In this document: positions 29,960-43,164 of the stretch, piece by piece
How the letters are laid out: each line of letters opens with the position of its first letter
How positions within the stretch are numbered: the first letter of the stretch is position 1
Source of the DNA: Arion vulgaris
Taxonomy: Eukaryota; Mollusca; Gastropoda; Stylommatophora; Arionidae
Direction of reading: 5' to 3'
NCBI GenBank assembly: GCA_020796225.1
Contig: CM036758.1
Location: 25,252,397-25,316,396 of the forward strand
DNA: 64,000 bases
The notes under the pieces: model-generated
What the model saw: the letters and a program-made list of their open reading frames with translations, nothing else
Database searches by the model: none
What the model was told of the DNA's origin: nothing
Made by a program: the position numbers and the translations under genes

Positions 29960-32900
29960 CATAAACAGATATATTCAGTCTCTGGCTCGACTATACATAA
30001 ACAGATATATTTAGTCTATGGCTCGACTGTAGATAAACAGATATATTTAGACTATGGCTCGACTGTAGATAAACAGATATATTTAGTCTATGGCTCGACT
30101 GTAGATAAACAGATATATTTAGTCTATGGCTCGACTGTAGATAAACAGATATATTTAGTCTATGCATGCCCGACTGTAGATAAACAGATATATTTAGTCT
30201 ATGGCCCGACTGTAGATAAACAGATATATTTAGTCTATGGCTCGACTGTAGATAAACAGATATATTTAGTCTATGGCCCGACTGTAGATAAACAGATATA
30301 TTTAGTCTATGCATGCCCGACTGTAGATAAACAGATATATTTAGTCTATGCATGCCCGACTGTAGATAAACAGATATATTTAGTCTATGCATGCCCGACT
30401 GTAGATAAACAGATATATTTAGTCTATGCATGCCCGACTGTAGATAAACAGATATATTTAGTCTATGCATGCCCGACTGTAGATAAACAGATATATTTAG
30501 TCTATGCATGCCCGACTGTAGATAAACAGATATATTTAGTCTATGCATGCCCGACTAGATAAACAGATATATTTAGTCTATGCATGCCCGACTGTAGATA
30601 AACAGATATATTTAGTCTATGCATGCCCGACTGTAGATAAACAGATATATTCGGTCTATGGCTCGACTGTAGATAAACAGATATATTCAGTCTATGCATG
30701 CCCGACTAGATAAACAGATATATTCAGTCTATGCATGCCCGACTAGATAAACAGATATATTCAGTCTATGCATGCCCGACTAGATAAACAGATATATTTA
30801 GTCTATGGCTCGACTGTAGATAAACAGATATATTTAGTCTATGGCTCGACTGTAGATAAACAGATATATTTAGTCTTGGCTCGACTGTAGATAAACAGAT
30901 ATATTTAGTCTATGGCTAGCTGTAGATAAACAGATATATTTAGTCTATGGCTCGACTGTAGATAAACAGATATATTTAGTCTATGGCTCGACTGTAGATA
31001 AACAGATATATTTAGTCTATGGCTCGACTGTAGATAAACAGATATATTTAGTCTATGGCTCGACTGTAGATAAACAGATATATTTAGTCTATGGCTCGAC
31101 TGTAGATAAACAGATATATTTAGTCTATGGCTCGACTGTAGATAAACAGATATATTTAGTCTATGCATGCCCGACTGTAGATAAACAGATATATTTAGTC
31201 TATGGCTCGACTGTAGATAAACAGATATATTTAGTCTATGCATGCCCGACTGTAGATAAACAGATATATTTAGTCTATGCATGCCCGACTGTAGATAAAC
31301 AGATATATTTAGTCTATGCATGCCCGACTGTAGATAAACAGATATATTTAGTCTATGCATGCCCGACTAGATAAACAGATATATTTAGTCTCATCATCAC
31401 GCTTAATAAAACTAATATATTTAGTCTATACATGCCGACTGTAGATAAACGATATATTCAGGCTTGCTCACTGTAGATAAACAGATATTTGTAATGGTAC
31501 AATGCCCGATTTGAGATAAACAGGAATATTCAGTGCTTATCCCATTGATACAAAAATTATTTCATCATGCTATGCCCAGATTCAGATATCAATGTATATT
31601 GAGTCTTGAGTAGTCTTGAGATAAGGCAGAATATGTTAGTCTATGCACTTCATGATCTGTAGATAAACAGATCATTTTCATCAATGCATTCCATGTACTG
31701 GAGATAAAAAAGATATATTAGTCTATGCATGTCCACTTAGAAAACAGATAATATTCAGTCTATGCATGTCCGACTAGATAAACAGATATATTTAGTCTAT
31801 GCATGTCACACTTGTAAGTAAACAGATATTTTCAGTCTGATGCATGTCCGACTTAGATAAAATGGAGTATTCAGTCTAGTAGAGATAGAACACCAAGCAA
31901 CTGTAGATAATAAACAGATATATTTAGTCTATGCATGCAGACTGTAGATAGAACAGTCATATTTCAGTCTAGCATGTCCAGACTCTAGAAATAACAGAAT
32001 ATATTCAGTCATGCATGATCCACTGTAGATAAACAGATATATTTAGTCTAATTGCTATGCCGCTTAGATAAACAGATATATTTAGTCTATACATGTGACT
32101 AGATAACAACAATATATTTAGTCTATGCATGCCTCGTTCTGTAAATAAACAGATATATTTGAGTCTATGCATGTGCCACTGTGATAACAGATATATTGTC
32201 ATGTCTCTAGGATGTGAGAATAAACAGATATATTCAGTCCTAAATGATGCGGGACAATAAACAGATATATTCAGTCTATGCATGCCCGACTAATAACAGA
32301 TATATTCAGTCATGCATGCCGATAGATAAAAGATATTTAGTATGGCTAGACTGAGATAAACAGATATATTTAGTCTATGTTGGACTTAGATAACAGAATA
32401 TTTAGTCTAGAGTGAACAAGATAAACAGATATATTTGTTATGGCTCAAGTGTAGATAAACAGATATATTTAGTCTAGTGGCTCGACTGTAGATAAACAGA
32501 TCTATTTATCATTGGACGAAACTGTAGATAAACAGATATATTTAGTCTTGGCTCGACTATAGATAAACAGATATATTTAGTCTATGGCTCGACTGTAGAT
32601 AAACAGATATATTTAGTCTATGGCTCGACTGTAGATAAACAGATATATTTAGTCTATGGCTCGACTGTAGATAAACAGATATATTTAGTCTATGCTGACT
32701 GTAGATAAACAGATATATTTAGTCTATGCTGCGACTGTAGATAAACAGATATATTTAGTCTATGGCTCGACTGTAGATAAACAGATATATTTAGTCTATG
32801 GCTCGACTGTAGATAAACAGATATATTTAGTCTATGCATGCCCGACTGTAGATAAACAGATATATTTAGTCTATGCATGCCGACTGTAGATAAACAGATA

Positions 32901-34010
32901 TATTTAGTCTATGGCTCGACTGTAGATAAACAGATATATTTAGTCTATGGCTCGACTGTAGATAAACAGATATATTTAGTCTATGGCTCGACTGTAGATA
33001 AACAGATATATTTAGTCTATGGCTCGACTGTAGATAAACAGATATATTTAGTCTATGCATGCCCGACTGTAGATAAACAGATATATTTAGTCTATGGCTC
33101 GACTGTAGATAAACAGATATATTTAGTCTATGCATGCCCGACTGTAGATAAACAGATATATTTAGTCTATGCATGCCGACTGTAGATAAACAGATATATT
33201 TAGTCTATGCATGCCCGACTGTAGATAAACAGATATATTTAGTCTATGCATGCCCGACTAGATAAACAGATATATTTAGTCTATGCATGCCCGACTGTAG
33301 ATAAACAATATATTTAGTCTATGCATGCCCGACTGTAGATAAACAGATATATTCGGTCTATGGCTCGACTGTAGATAAACAGATATATTCAGTCTATGCA
33401 TGCCGACTGTAGATAAACAGATATATTCAGTCTATGCATGCCCGACTAGATAAACAGATATATTCAGTCTATGCATGCCCGACTAGATAAACAGATATAT
33501 TCAGTCTATGGCTCGACTGTAGATAAACAGATATATTTAGTCTATGCATGCCCGACTGTAGATAAACAGATATATTCAGTCTATGCATGTCCGACTAGAT
33601 AAACAGATATATTCAGTCTATGCATGTCCGACTGTAGATAAACAGATATATTCAGTCTATGCATGTCCGACTAGATAAACAGATATATTTAGTCTATGCA
33701 TGTCCAACTGTAGATAAACAGATATTTTCAGTCTATGCATGTCCGACTAGATAAACATATATTCAGTCTATGCATGCCCGACTGTAGATAAACAGATATA
33801 TTTAGTCTATGCATGCCGACTGTAGATAAACAGATATATTCAGTCTATGCATGTCCGACTGTAGATAAACAGATATATTCAGTCTATGCATGCTGACTAG
33901 ATAAACAGATATATTCAGTCTATGCATGCCCGACTAGATAAACAGATATATTCAGTCTATGCATGCCCGACTGTAGATAAACAGATATATTCAGTCTATG
34001 CATGCACAAC
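29960..34010. repeat. Large minisatellite, 36/39-bp units, about 4 kb
   Basis: Core CTGTAGATAAACAGATATAT, TTAGTCTATG followed by either GCTCGA (36 bp) or CATGCCCGA (39 bp). Some units lack TGT, and others have TTCAGT for TTTAGT. Variant types cluster in runs, and the order at 30600-30790 resembles that at 33330-33500. The zone 31385-32530 is strongly irregular and contains scrambled flank sequence (see findings). Multiples of three create long spurious reading frames on both strands. Confidence 0.97.
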
Positions 34011-34029
34011 TATACATAACACGTCTGAT

Positions 34030-34155
34030 TTCTGTGACACTTTTTTATTTACTAGAGTAGTTTCCCAAGGCCCCTACCTCAATCACCTCTTACGACACAC
34101 CTTGTAGGTCGCAGTGCTACTATTCTTTGCGCCCCTTGTAACACACTGGCAGACT
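34030..34155 (-). mobile_element. SINE family B, truncated
   Basis: CTGATTTCTGTGACACTTTT, AATCACCTCTTACGACACAC and CCTTGTAGGTCGCAGTG match the 5' half of SINE-B. It abuts the end of the minisatellite. Confidence 0.75.
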
Positions 34156-34384
34156 CTCATCTAGATAAACTGAAATGTGAAAATCAAAACAGGAATAATG
34201 AAACCAACAACATAAAATGAACTTGGTACCATCCAATAACAATTGAATTCTCTTGCTTATTTGAACTTGTTTTATAGTGCGATAAAAGTAATATGACAGG
34301 CAACAGCGGTGAATGTGTAAATACAAGATAGCATGTGTAGTTTTGTACATAAGTAACAAATGTATGCATAGTTATTATATTGAT

Positions 34385-34775
34385 GATGTGGACACACAGT
34401 AATGATGTAGACACAGTGGCAGCAGACAGATGATGTAGATGCAGTGGCAGCAGATAGATGATGTAGTTACAGTTGCAGCAGACAGATGATGTAGATGCAG
34501 TGGCAGCAGATAGATGATGTAGTTACAGTTGCAGCAGACAGATGATGTAGACACAGTGGCAATAGAGAGATGATGTAGATACAGTTTTCAGCAGATAGAT
34601 GATGTAGACACAGTGGCAACAGAGAGATTATGTAGACACAGTGGCAGCAGATAGATGATGTAGATGCAGTTGCAGCCGATAGATGATGTAGTTACAGTTG
34701 CAGGAGAGAGATGATGAAGATACAGTTTTCAGCAGATAGATGATGTAGACACAGTGGCAACAGAGAGATGATGTC
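34385..34775. repeat. Minisatellite, 28-bp unit
   Basis: Units of ATGATGTAGACACAGTGGCA plus GCAGACAG, with variants TTACAGTTGCAG and ATACAGTTTTCAG, about 13 copies. Confidence 0.93.
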
Positions 34776-34779
34776 AACC

Positions 34780-35135
34780 AGTATGTGTCAGGAAACATAA
34801 TATCATAATCATGCTCACCAATCCATAAGGCAACAGATTTGTCTGGATAACAAAGCAATGATCTACATAATCTCCATTGTGGTGACAACATCTATGTTTG
34901 TCTGCTGGGATGGAATCGCCACCACTTTCATTTTCTTAGTATGCCCGTAAGGTTGTTAAGAGGGTCACAACAAAGTCTTCTTTGAAATGGAGGATTGTCC
35001 AACTCATGACATTACATCTACCATCACAGTGATTTTTAGGTGTTTTTTTCTTCTGTATGCCCGTTATGAATTCAGGCGTAGTTATGGCATCTAATATGGC
35101 ATCTCTGACTGATTTTTGCATGAAGACTTGCTTTC
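34780..35135. other. Intergenic DNA, nothing recognised
   Basis: No supported feature on either strand. Confidence 0.4.
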
Positions 35136-35139
35136 CTTA

Positions 35140-35365
35140 TCACCAATCTCCCTCACGGTTCAGTCGAGCCTGATTCTGACTTCCGAGGTACTTGTAATTT
35201 AGATCCCCAAGTAAAGGATCAGGGTTTCCTGTAGTTCAACTGCATGGTGTGTACACCGTAAATATTTGTTGCCCCCACACTGGGCTCGAACCCCTGAATT
35301 TCCCTGACGAGTAGTCACTAGCGCAGCGTGTTATCAGCTTTGCTAACGGTGACCCCCTATCATAG
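35140..35365 (-). mobile_element. tRNA-derived SINE, family E
   Basis: On the - strand, GGGGTCACCGTTAGCAAAGC and a B box GGGGTTCGAGCCC, then CCTGATCCTTTACTTGGGGA, a 3' part shared with the copy at 54140-54405. Confidence 0.75.
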
Positions 35366-35464
35366 AAAATGAAAGCAGAACTTTTGGATATGAAAAAAAA
35401 ACAATGGAACCTACCATCAAGAGTCTTCATCATCATCCAGTTGCTTTTTCTGAGCAGAACTATG

Positions 35465-35690
35465 TCACCCTAACAGTCCTTCAGAGTTTCTCTCTCTCTC
35501 ATAGGCCCGATGTCCTGCTGTCATGCTCAAATCATCGACCGTATACTGAATCCATCTTCTCTGTGGTCTTCCTCTTCTCCTCTTTGCTGGGATCCTTCCT
35601 TCGATAATTCTCTTCTCCAGCACTTCATGTCTTTTTTTTATATATCCAGAATACTTAATTTTTCTCATCCTTATTATTTATCAGTCACCA
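35465..35690 (-). pseudogene. LINE RT C-terminal fragment
   Basis: Reads KIKYSGYIKKRHEVLEKRII, EGRIPAKRRRGRPQRRWIQY, the basic GRP..RW signature found at the C-terminus of several LINE clades. No catalytic domain. Confidence 0.7.
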
Positions 35691-35699
35691 GTTTAAAAA

Positions 35700-36225
35700 A
35701 AAAACCCAATATGGAGTCAACAGTACAAACTTCACAGGTAACAAGAGAGAAAAATTTGTACTTTCTCCAAGATCATAAACCAACAACATATCAATGATAC
35801 ATCAAATTAGGATTTCAATCAAATTAGAACGAAAGCTTAGAAGTAAATAAATAAAACATATGAAAAAAATGAAAAACAAGTAACCATCACATTTATGAAA
35901 CAAATTAATCATGTCAGAATAATTGTCATCTATAATTCAACCTTGAACTTGGCTAACTGGACAGGATTCATTGATGTTATAGTTTTGAATGATGAAATTA
36001 CTGTACCAAAATTAATTCAAATTAAGTGTCAATTCATTATTTCATAAAAACAAAAGTGGAATGTTTCAGCTACAAAATATCGTGTCTGAAATCTTGGACA
36101 GAAATATTATATTCTTTGGGAACAAAGTAATTCATTGACATAGGCAAATGATTTCTTCCTGAAAGTCATATTGAAAAATCTGGTATATTAACAGGAATGA
36201 CCATATAAATGGAATAAGTATTTAG
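35700..36225. other. AT-rich intergenic DNA
   Basis: Nothing recognised. Confidence 0.4.
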
Positions 36226-36445
36226 ATATACTAGCTTTACTACCCAGTTTCACATGAGGAATTTTTTCAGACTATAACGGCTCTCAGGTTGACCCAGCTT
36301 CAATTGGGGAACAGAAAAACAGTGGGAGGTAAAAGTGGCTGGCATGATGTTCACCACATCACCAATCGTGTACCTTAAGTCACAGAAAAATACAAGCCTA
36401 ATACTGTATTCCCCAATATATTGCATGGTATGAAAATGGGTTCCT
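36226..36445 (+). mobile_element. Dispersed repeat family F
   Basis: TAACGGCTCTCAGGTTGACC, GCATGATGTTCACCACATCA and ACTGTATTCCCCAATATATT. Other copies are at 18100, 39590, 40655, 40865 and, reversed, 49735. It looks like the body and tail of a SINE; its head is missing here. Confidence 0.65.
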
Positions 36446-36449
36446 TTAA

Positions 36450-37019
36450 TTTTGTTTATAAATTCTATTACATGTATATTTGACATAATTTTTTTAAAAG
36501 AAATTGATGTTTGCTGATAGAAAAAGCAAACTAAATTTGTCTGATGTATTTTTATAAAGAAAGAAAATTTTATTCAGTTTTTTAATTGATAGTCTACGTT
36601 CATAAATGATGCAACTATTATTTTTCCTGTTGTACATTCTCAATGACCTAGTATAATGAAACATGCTGTGAAATATATACATTTATTAACCAACTTAACT
36701 AACTCTATAAATAAAACACATAACTCTTGATAAACCAAGAAAAAGCAATCCAACCTTTTATAGCAATGCCTACAGCCCATTCTTGTTATTTCATAGAAAG
36801 AAAGAAGTGTTAAATGACACAGTGCTTTCATGAAATGATAATTCAAGGATGTTTATCATTCTCAGGCAGTGCAGACTGCAACAGTTCTGGCCATATTCGT
36901 TACATGAAAGATGTTTGTATCCCTAAGGATATCTATACTGCATCTGATGAAGGAGAAGGTGCAGACAAGAGATCACAATTTAGGTGTAAGATTGAATGTA
37001 AACAAGATATAATGGCACT
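36450..37019. other. AT-rich intergenic DNA
   Basis: Nothing recognised. Confidence 0.4.
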
Positions 37020-37029
37020 GGAGATATGC

Positions 37030-37280
37030 TCTCTTCTTTCTTCTTCGCGTTCGTTCTTTACGACCAATTTTAATCACCTTTTGTGATATGTTTGATCTTT
37101 GCCAAGAACGTGTATACGTTGCACACTGGTTTGGTAGGCCCCTAAACTTCTACACGTTTAGGACACGTGCATCCGATTTCAGCCAAACATCCTTAGTCGC
37201 CTCTTACGACATGCATGGCATGTAACAGTGGTTCTATTCTTTACACCCCAAATTTGGGCCCGGTAACCACTCGGGCGACA
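37030..37280 (-). mobile_element. SINE family C with 10-bp target duplication
   Basis: Bounded by GGAGATATGC at 37020-37029 and 37281-37290. The - strand reads from CGCCCGAGTGGTTACCGGGC to an AAGAAGAAAGAAGAG tail. The clean duplication defines both ends of the family. Confidence 0.88.
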
Positions 37281-37654
37281 GGAGATATGCATATCCTTGG
37301 AATAACATGGCCTTTGATTAAATCCAGTGAATGCATCCTAAAACATGTTCATTTGAGTAAAGAAAAATGTCTGCTGCAAAAAGCAGAAGAGAATAGAACC
37401 TGTTGCAAGAAACACATGGATAGACGCTTGAAGGTTACACATTGTCGTCCTTGCTGGGCACATTATCCATAGTAATCTTGACAGATCAATTTACTATACA
37501 AATGGCAGCCAGATTCTATGGGTTGTAGATGGTACAGTAGGCATATTATCATTTGTTCATTTAGTATAATCACTTAAAACCAGTCTTAGTGACTGTTTGT
37601 ATGATTTAACCATTTGTGAGCATGTTTTATGTTCAGACTAGATATTCTACCTTC

Positions 37655-38030
37655 TGACCCAGTAAAGCTATGATATCTCTACCTTCTGACCCAAATAAAC
37701 TATGGATATTCTACTTCTGGACCCAGTAAAGCTATGATATCTCTACCTTTGATCCTATAAAGCTATGATATTCTACCTTCTGACCCAGGAAAGCTATGAT
37801 ATCTCTACCTTCTGACCCAGTAAAGCTATGATATCTCTACCTTCTGACCCAGTAAAGCTATGATATCTCTACCTTCTGACCCAGTAAAGCTATGATATCT
37901 CTACCTTCTGACCCAGGAAAGCTATGATATTTCTGACAAAGTTACAATATCTCTGCCTTCTGGCCCAGTAAAGTTATAATATCTCTTCCTTCTGACCCAG
38001 CAAAACTGATATCTCTGCTATCTGGCCCTT
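37655..38030. repeat. Minisatellite, 32-bp unit
   Basis: ACCTTCTGACCCAGTAAAGC, TATGATATCTCT, about 11 copies, degenerate at both ends. Confidence 0.93.
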
Positions 38031-38179
38031 CAAATCTGATTTTGCCTGTGGCTTATATTAAAAAATATTTTGACTGGTTTCCTCTCCCATTTGTTTCATG
38101 ATGATAGAAGTAAAATGAAACTTTTAATATCTCAAATTTTGCCATAACACTAGCTTGAAAATGAAAATTGTGGCATATC

Positions 38180-38375
38180 TTTTACAGGACTTAGCCATCA
38201 ACCCCAGTAAACGAGTCATTGATTTTCTAGGCACCACTTACACGTTCAGTAGTTTGCCATTGCTTTCTCAACGGTGGGGTCTATTTTTACTATTTGTAAA
38301 AATGGAGTTTGAACCAGGTATGCTTGGGCTGTGATCGAGCTCACTACTTCTTAAGCTAAAGACGCCCACTAGCAT
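38180..38375 (-). mobile_element. tRNA-derived SINE, family D
   Basis: Reverse copy of the element at 3806-4060: CACTTACACGTTCAGTAGTT, GGAGTTTGAACCAGG (B box region) and GATCGAGCTCACTAC. Confidence 0.8.
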
Positions 38376-38379
38376 ACAA

Positions 38380-39585
38380 TATAATATTTCTAATTGCAAA
38401 GGGAATGCTTAATTTGCATATAGGACTTGTGTGTATTTTTAACCAACTCCAATAGGACTAGATACCTCACATCACATACCTTGAGGTAGCTGCTAAATTT
38501 TCCGAATTTGTTTCTGTTCAGAAGTGGATATGAACTCAAAATCTTTGGTACGGAAGGAAATGTCTAACAGTGGGTTCACTCTTTCTCTTAGGCTCTTTCA
38601 GCAACAAGAAAAAAGAGCAGGGGATAGGTTAGTTTTACCTTAATGATGACATATTGTTGCTACAGTAGCTCATTTCTCAACTATAAAACAAACAGTAGAA
38701 GATCTCCTTCTAGAGTAGAAGATATGTGGCACTGCCAATATTGATTTCAACAAACATTATATATAGATAACAGTTTTAATGATTATGTTAAATAAAAGAA
38801 AGAACCTAAGAAAAATTAACATTTTTGCAACCAAGCGGAAATCTTATTGCTTGAGATAGAATGTGAATGGTTCTTTCAGAAGTGTTAGAGTTAGACCAGA
38901 TATCAAGATTATGAAGCAACTCCATGTGGTATGTCCAGAAAACAAGTGGTTTTGAGTTAGAAATTTGCCTGGTCAACACTAGGAGATCAAGTAACTGCAG
39001 CAGATTAATGAAATTCTACAATTTCCATGGTGGTGCAACTTGCTGAAAACCAAGCATTGTACACTAAGTTGGGTCTAATAACATGAGCTTTAGGCCTTGT
39101 CCTGACTTCTATCTGCCAGGCAGCGTTTGCCCAGAAGAATTCCAAAATGAATTTAGGACATGTAAGAAGATTTACTAGGCAGCTCTGTGCAGGATTCCTT
39201 ACAAAAGCCTAGACTCAAAACATATATTGTTATCATGCATGTTTGTATAGCCCCCAAGGATGGCAGAAAATGAACTCATATTGTCATATCTACCCCGTTT
39301 GACTGAAAAACCAAAGCTGAAGGTCACGATGAGCCAGGATTAAATACCCAAAAAAGAACCTGGTGTTCATAATTAAATATTTCTAAAAATATGCGGAATG
39401 TCAAAGAAATAATAATAAAAAATCTAGATCTACAAGATTACCAAATACATTTGCCATTAGCTACACAATAGCAAATAGCTGTCGTTCTCAACAATATACT
39501 GAAGAAACAAAAGAGAAACAACATTGTAAGAGAAATATATAACAGAGATTTTTAGCTCCAAACTTATTGCTGAACAATTAACAAA
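38380..39585. other. Intergenic DNA, nothing recognised
   Basis: AT-rich; no supported exon, array or element. Confidence 0.4.
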
Positions 39586-39589
39586 TTCC

Positions 39590-39690
39590 AGCATGATGTT
39601 GACAACATCACCCACCATGTGCCGACGGTCATTGAAAAATACATGCCTGACACTGTATTATCCTATATACCATGTGGTATGAAAAGGGTT
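39590..39690 (+). mobile_element. Dispersed repeat family F, fragment
   Basis: AGCATGATGTTGACAACATC and ACACTGTATTATCCTATATA. Confidence 0.5.
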
Positions 39691-39694
39691 CCTA

Positions 39695-40590
39695 AACAAA
39701 ATTTTTTTAAATTAACAAATTATTTTCACAATGCATCAAACATGCATAATTTCAATTTCATAAATGTTGGTATAGTTAGAACTTGACATACTAATAGACA
39801 TTTTTTATATTAAACTTAACACATTTATATTGCCAAATTGAAAAACATATGGCCAAATAGAATACATTTTTCTCAACCCTTTCTTCCTGCAGGTGTATGT
39901 ACAAATTAAGTTGCAGTTTTCTGAATTTTAAACAAATTTAAATGATTGTTATGGCATTTTGTAGATAAATAGATTCAGTTATTATAAGTTAACAAATTGT
40001 ATATTTAGATATTATAGTGAATATACACAATAATTTTAAGCGATTGATAAACAAAAAAGTAGTTCAAAATTGTAAATAAAGTTCAATTTGCCAAATAATT
40101 CTGAAATTTGTTTTAGCCTTTAATACCTTTCTCCTGGCGATTATTATGTAGTATATCCAATAATTAAAAAAAACAAGAACATAAAATTTGATGAATGTTT
40201 GCATTATAAGTAATATGTTTTCCCATCTACCTCACTTCATGAAAACAAAAATCTACAAAGATTAGTAGACCTGGCTTACTTGCTGGAACAAAATGAAAAC
40301 TACCAGTTTTTCCCTCAGTCACTTAACACAACTGTTCTCTTTCTAAAGTTGCATTATTTCCGACGCCATGTCTACCTCATAATGAAGTTACTGTATTTGT
40401 TGAAGAAGTTGTACTTTATCATCCAATATTATCAGTGCTTGCGTTACCACTACTAGTATTTTAGAACTATCAAAATGATAATTCATATTACTGCCAATCT
40501 TGTAGTCGGTGCCTAATTTTAAAAATGAAAGAGCTGCAACAGCATAGATGTGCGTGCCAGTATCAAATTCCCCAGTTGGAAAAAGAATAT
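39695..40590. other. AT-rich intergenic DNA
   Basis: Nothing recognised. Confidence 0.4.
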
Positions 40591-40654
40591 TACTACCACA
40601 ATGGCTTTCAGGGTGCTCGCTTTTTAGGCGCAAGGTCTGGATTCAATTTCACAG

Positions 40655-41000
40655 TGGACGTGAAATATTTTTCCAACCATAACGGCTCTCAGGTTGACCC
40701 AGCCTCAATTGGGTACAAGGAAATGCATTGGGAAGTAAAGGTGGCCAGCATGATGTTGACATAATAACCCATCATGTGCCAATGGTAAAAAAAAATATTG
40801 CCTAGCACCGTACTCCCCAATATACTTCCAGGTATAAAAAAAAGGGGTTCCTTTACTTTTACAATAGCTTTCAGGTCAACCCAGCCTGAATTCAGTACAA
40901 GAGAAACACGGAGAGGTAAAGGAGACCATGTAATATTAAACACATCCCCTACCGTTAGCTGCTGGCTAAAAATAAAAATATGGGCGTAACACCATACATG
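40655..41000 (+). mobile_element. Dispersed repeat family F, two adjacent copies
   Basis: TAACGGCTCTCAGGTTGACC at 40680 and the related AGCTTTCAGGTCAACCCAGC at 40866, each followed by the CATGATGTTGAC / TAATATTAAACACATC region. They form a head-to-tail pair, the second more decayed. Confidence 0.6.
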
Positions 41001-41004
41001 TTAG

Positions 41005-41640
41005 AAAAACAAGTTCTTTAGATTATATTAATTACTGATAAAGCTATCAACCAACTATTGAATCAAGCTGGTAACAGTTAAACAAGGTTTGTCATAAGTG
41101 ATGTTTGTGACTCTTATCACTGGTTGTCATGGTAAATAATTTGCAAAAATTTGGTAACTAGTTTGGAACATATGTGATAAATGTGATTAAAATAAAAGTT
41201 TTAAAAAATTATTTAAATCCAAGTTGTAAGTAAAGTTATTTCTTGTCATAAATTAAAAACTTGCATTAGATCTGAAAGCATTATGAAAATTAACAACTCA
41301 AAAAAACATCATGCTCGCTGCAGACTGTAGTCATTTTAACTCTGATCGGCTTCTGGTAGTTAATGTGTTAAGTAATAGATGCAAGAACACCAAGTCTATT
41401 TTGACAATTCGTTAATAAAACAGCTCTGACCTAGTTGAAAAATCTAATCAAACTTCTCGTATTATTATAAAATTTGTAAATATTTGCTGACCTGGTCAAA
41501 TAAATATCATATGTCAATAAAATAAACTGTTCAACATGATATCGCAAAAATTGACTATTTCATTATTCATTCCAGATCTTTCTAGGAAACAAGAAAATTA
41601 ATAAAAACACAATTATGTACACTTAACAACAGACAAAAAT
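41005..41640. other. AT-rich intergenic DNA
   Basis: Nothing recognised. Confidence 0.4.
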
Positions 41641-41649
41641 AAAATAAGG

Positions 41650-42080
41650 CAATGGGGTGAGGTCGCCACTTGGACAAACCTATGGGCTGAGGTCACCACT
41701 AGGACAGACCTATGGGGTGAGGTTGCCACTTGGACAGACCTATAGGGTGAGGTTGCCACTTGGACAGACCTATGGGGTGAGGTTGCCACTTGGACAAACC
41801 TATGGGGTGATGTCGCCACTTGGACAGACCTATGGGGTGAGGTTGCCACGTGGACAAACCTATGGGGTGAGGTTGCCACTTGGACAAACCTATGGGATGA
41901 GGTCGCCACGTGGACAGACCTATGGGGTGAGGTTGCCACGTGGACAGACCTATGGGGTGAGGTTGCCACTTGAACAAACCTATGGGATGAGGTCGCCACT
42001 TGGACAAACCTATGGGGTGATGTCGCCACTTGGACAGACCTATGGGGTGAGGTCGTCACTTGGACAAACCTTTGGGGCCT
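41650..42080. repeat. Minisatellite, 30-bp unit
   Basis: GGTGAGGTTGCCACTTGGAC, AGACCTATGG, about 14 copies. GC-rich against an AT-rich background. The 30-bp period gives long frames on both strands that are not genes. Confidence 0.96.
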
Positions 42081-42394
42081 GGTATGAATAAGAAAGAAGT
42101 ACACTCAAGCATCATGAAAATAAGAGGTAAATACAATCATTTAGAAAACACTGTCAAGTAAAACAAAAACAAAAAATTGACAGCTTAGTAATATGGCACC
42201 ATATGATGTTAATAATCTACTTGATTTAAAACAAAACCAAATTTTGGAGACACTTGTTTCGTTCAACATGTTCGTTTGCTGATCATAAATATGTACAGAA
42301 ATTTAGTTATGACAATCCGCAATTTGTTAAAATATGGAAATTTATACTATATTTTAACCAAAATTTCAAATAAAACTTGTTACAGTGGTTCATC

Positions 42395-42735
42395 ACTCTT
42401 ATAGATGTCATGTTTCAATTAAGTGTCTGCAGTTAGAATCAACCATGTCTCAATTAAGTGTCTACACTCAGAATCCACCATATGTCTCAATTAAGTGTCT
42501 GCACTCAGAATCAACCATATGTCTCAATTAAGTGTCTGCAGTAAGAATCAACCATATGTCTCAATTAAGTGTCTGCAGTTAGAATCAACCATATGTTTCA
42601 ATTAAGTGTCTGCAGTAAGAATCAACCATATGTCTCAATTAAGTGTCTGCAGTTAGAATCAACCATATGTTTCAATTAAGTGTCTGCAGTTATAATCAAC
42701 CATATGTTTCAAGTGTCTGCACTCAGAATCAAGCA
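42395..42735. repeat. Minisatellite, 37-bp unit
   Basis: CATATGTCTCAATTAAGTGT, CTGCAGTAAGAATCAAC, about nine copies. Confidence 0.95.
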
Positions 42736-42739
42736 TGAT

Positions 42740-43160
42740 CAGATGAACATTCAAAGCCAGTGGAAACATAAACTTATCTGTAGAAATAATGCATGTTCTT
42801 ATAGAATGATATCACCGTTCAAGCTTTAAAGTTACAATAATATACTGTACAATTTTAGAATTCTTCAACAATTATGGTCTCAATCAGCAAATTTGAACCT
42901 CAACTAAAAATGTGAAGCAAGCTGCCTAACTGAGCACCAGGTTGTTGTTTTTTTACCTCCAAGACAAGAAGAGTTTCAACTGTAGCAACAAAGGTTAAAT
43001 ATTACAAACAAAAAAACAATTCACTTTTATAAAAGGTGTTTCGGTAAATTTAGGGGAAAAAAAGTCAACTGTAGGATAATTTAAGTTACAATGGTGAACA
43101 ACTAGAAAAATAAGGCTGAGACAAGTTTAAACATCTATAAAATAAAGATACATGACAATG
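42740..43160. other. Intergenic DNA, nothing recognised
   Basis: No supported feature. Confidence 0.4.
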
Positions 43161-43164
43161 GTAA

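Noticed and set aside
29891..33185. Several long repetitive frames (IYLVYG.. / RLNISVYLQS..)
   Set aside because: Products of the 36/39-bp array, with no splice or start support.
34385..34775. Trinucleotide-type coding repeat
   Set aside because: The true period is 28 bp with no maintained frame.
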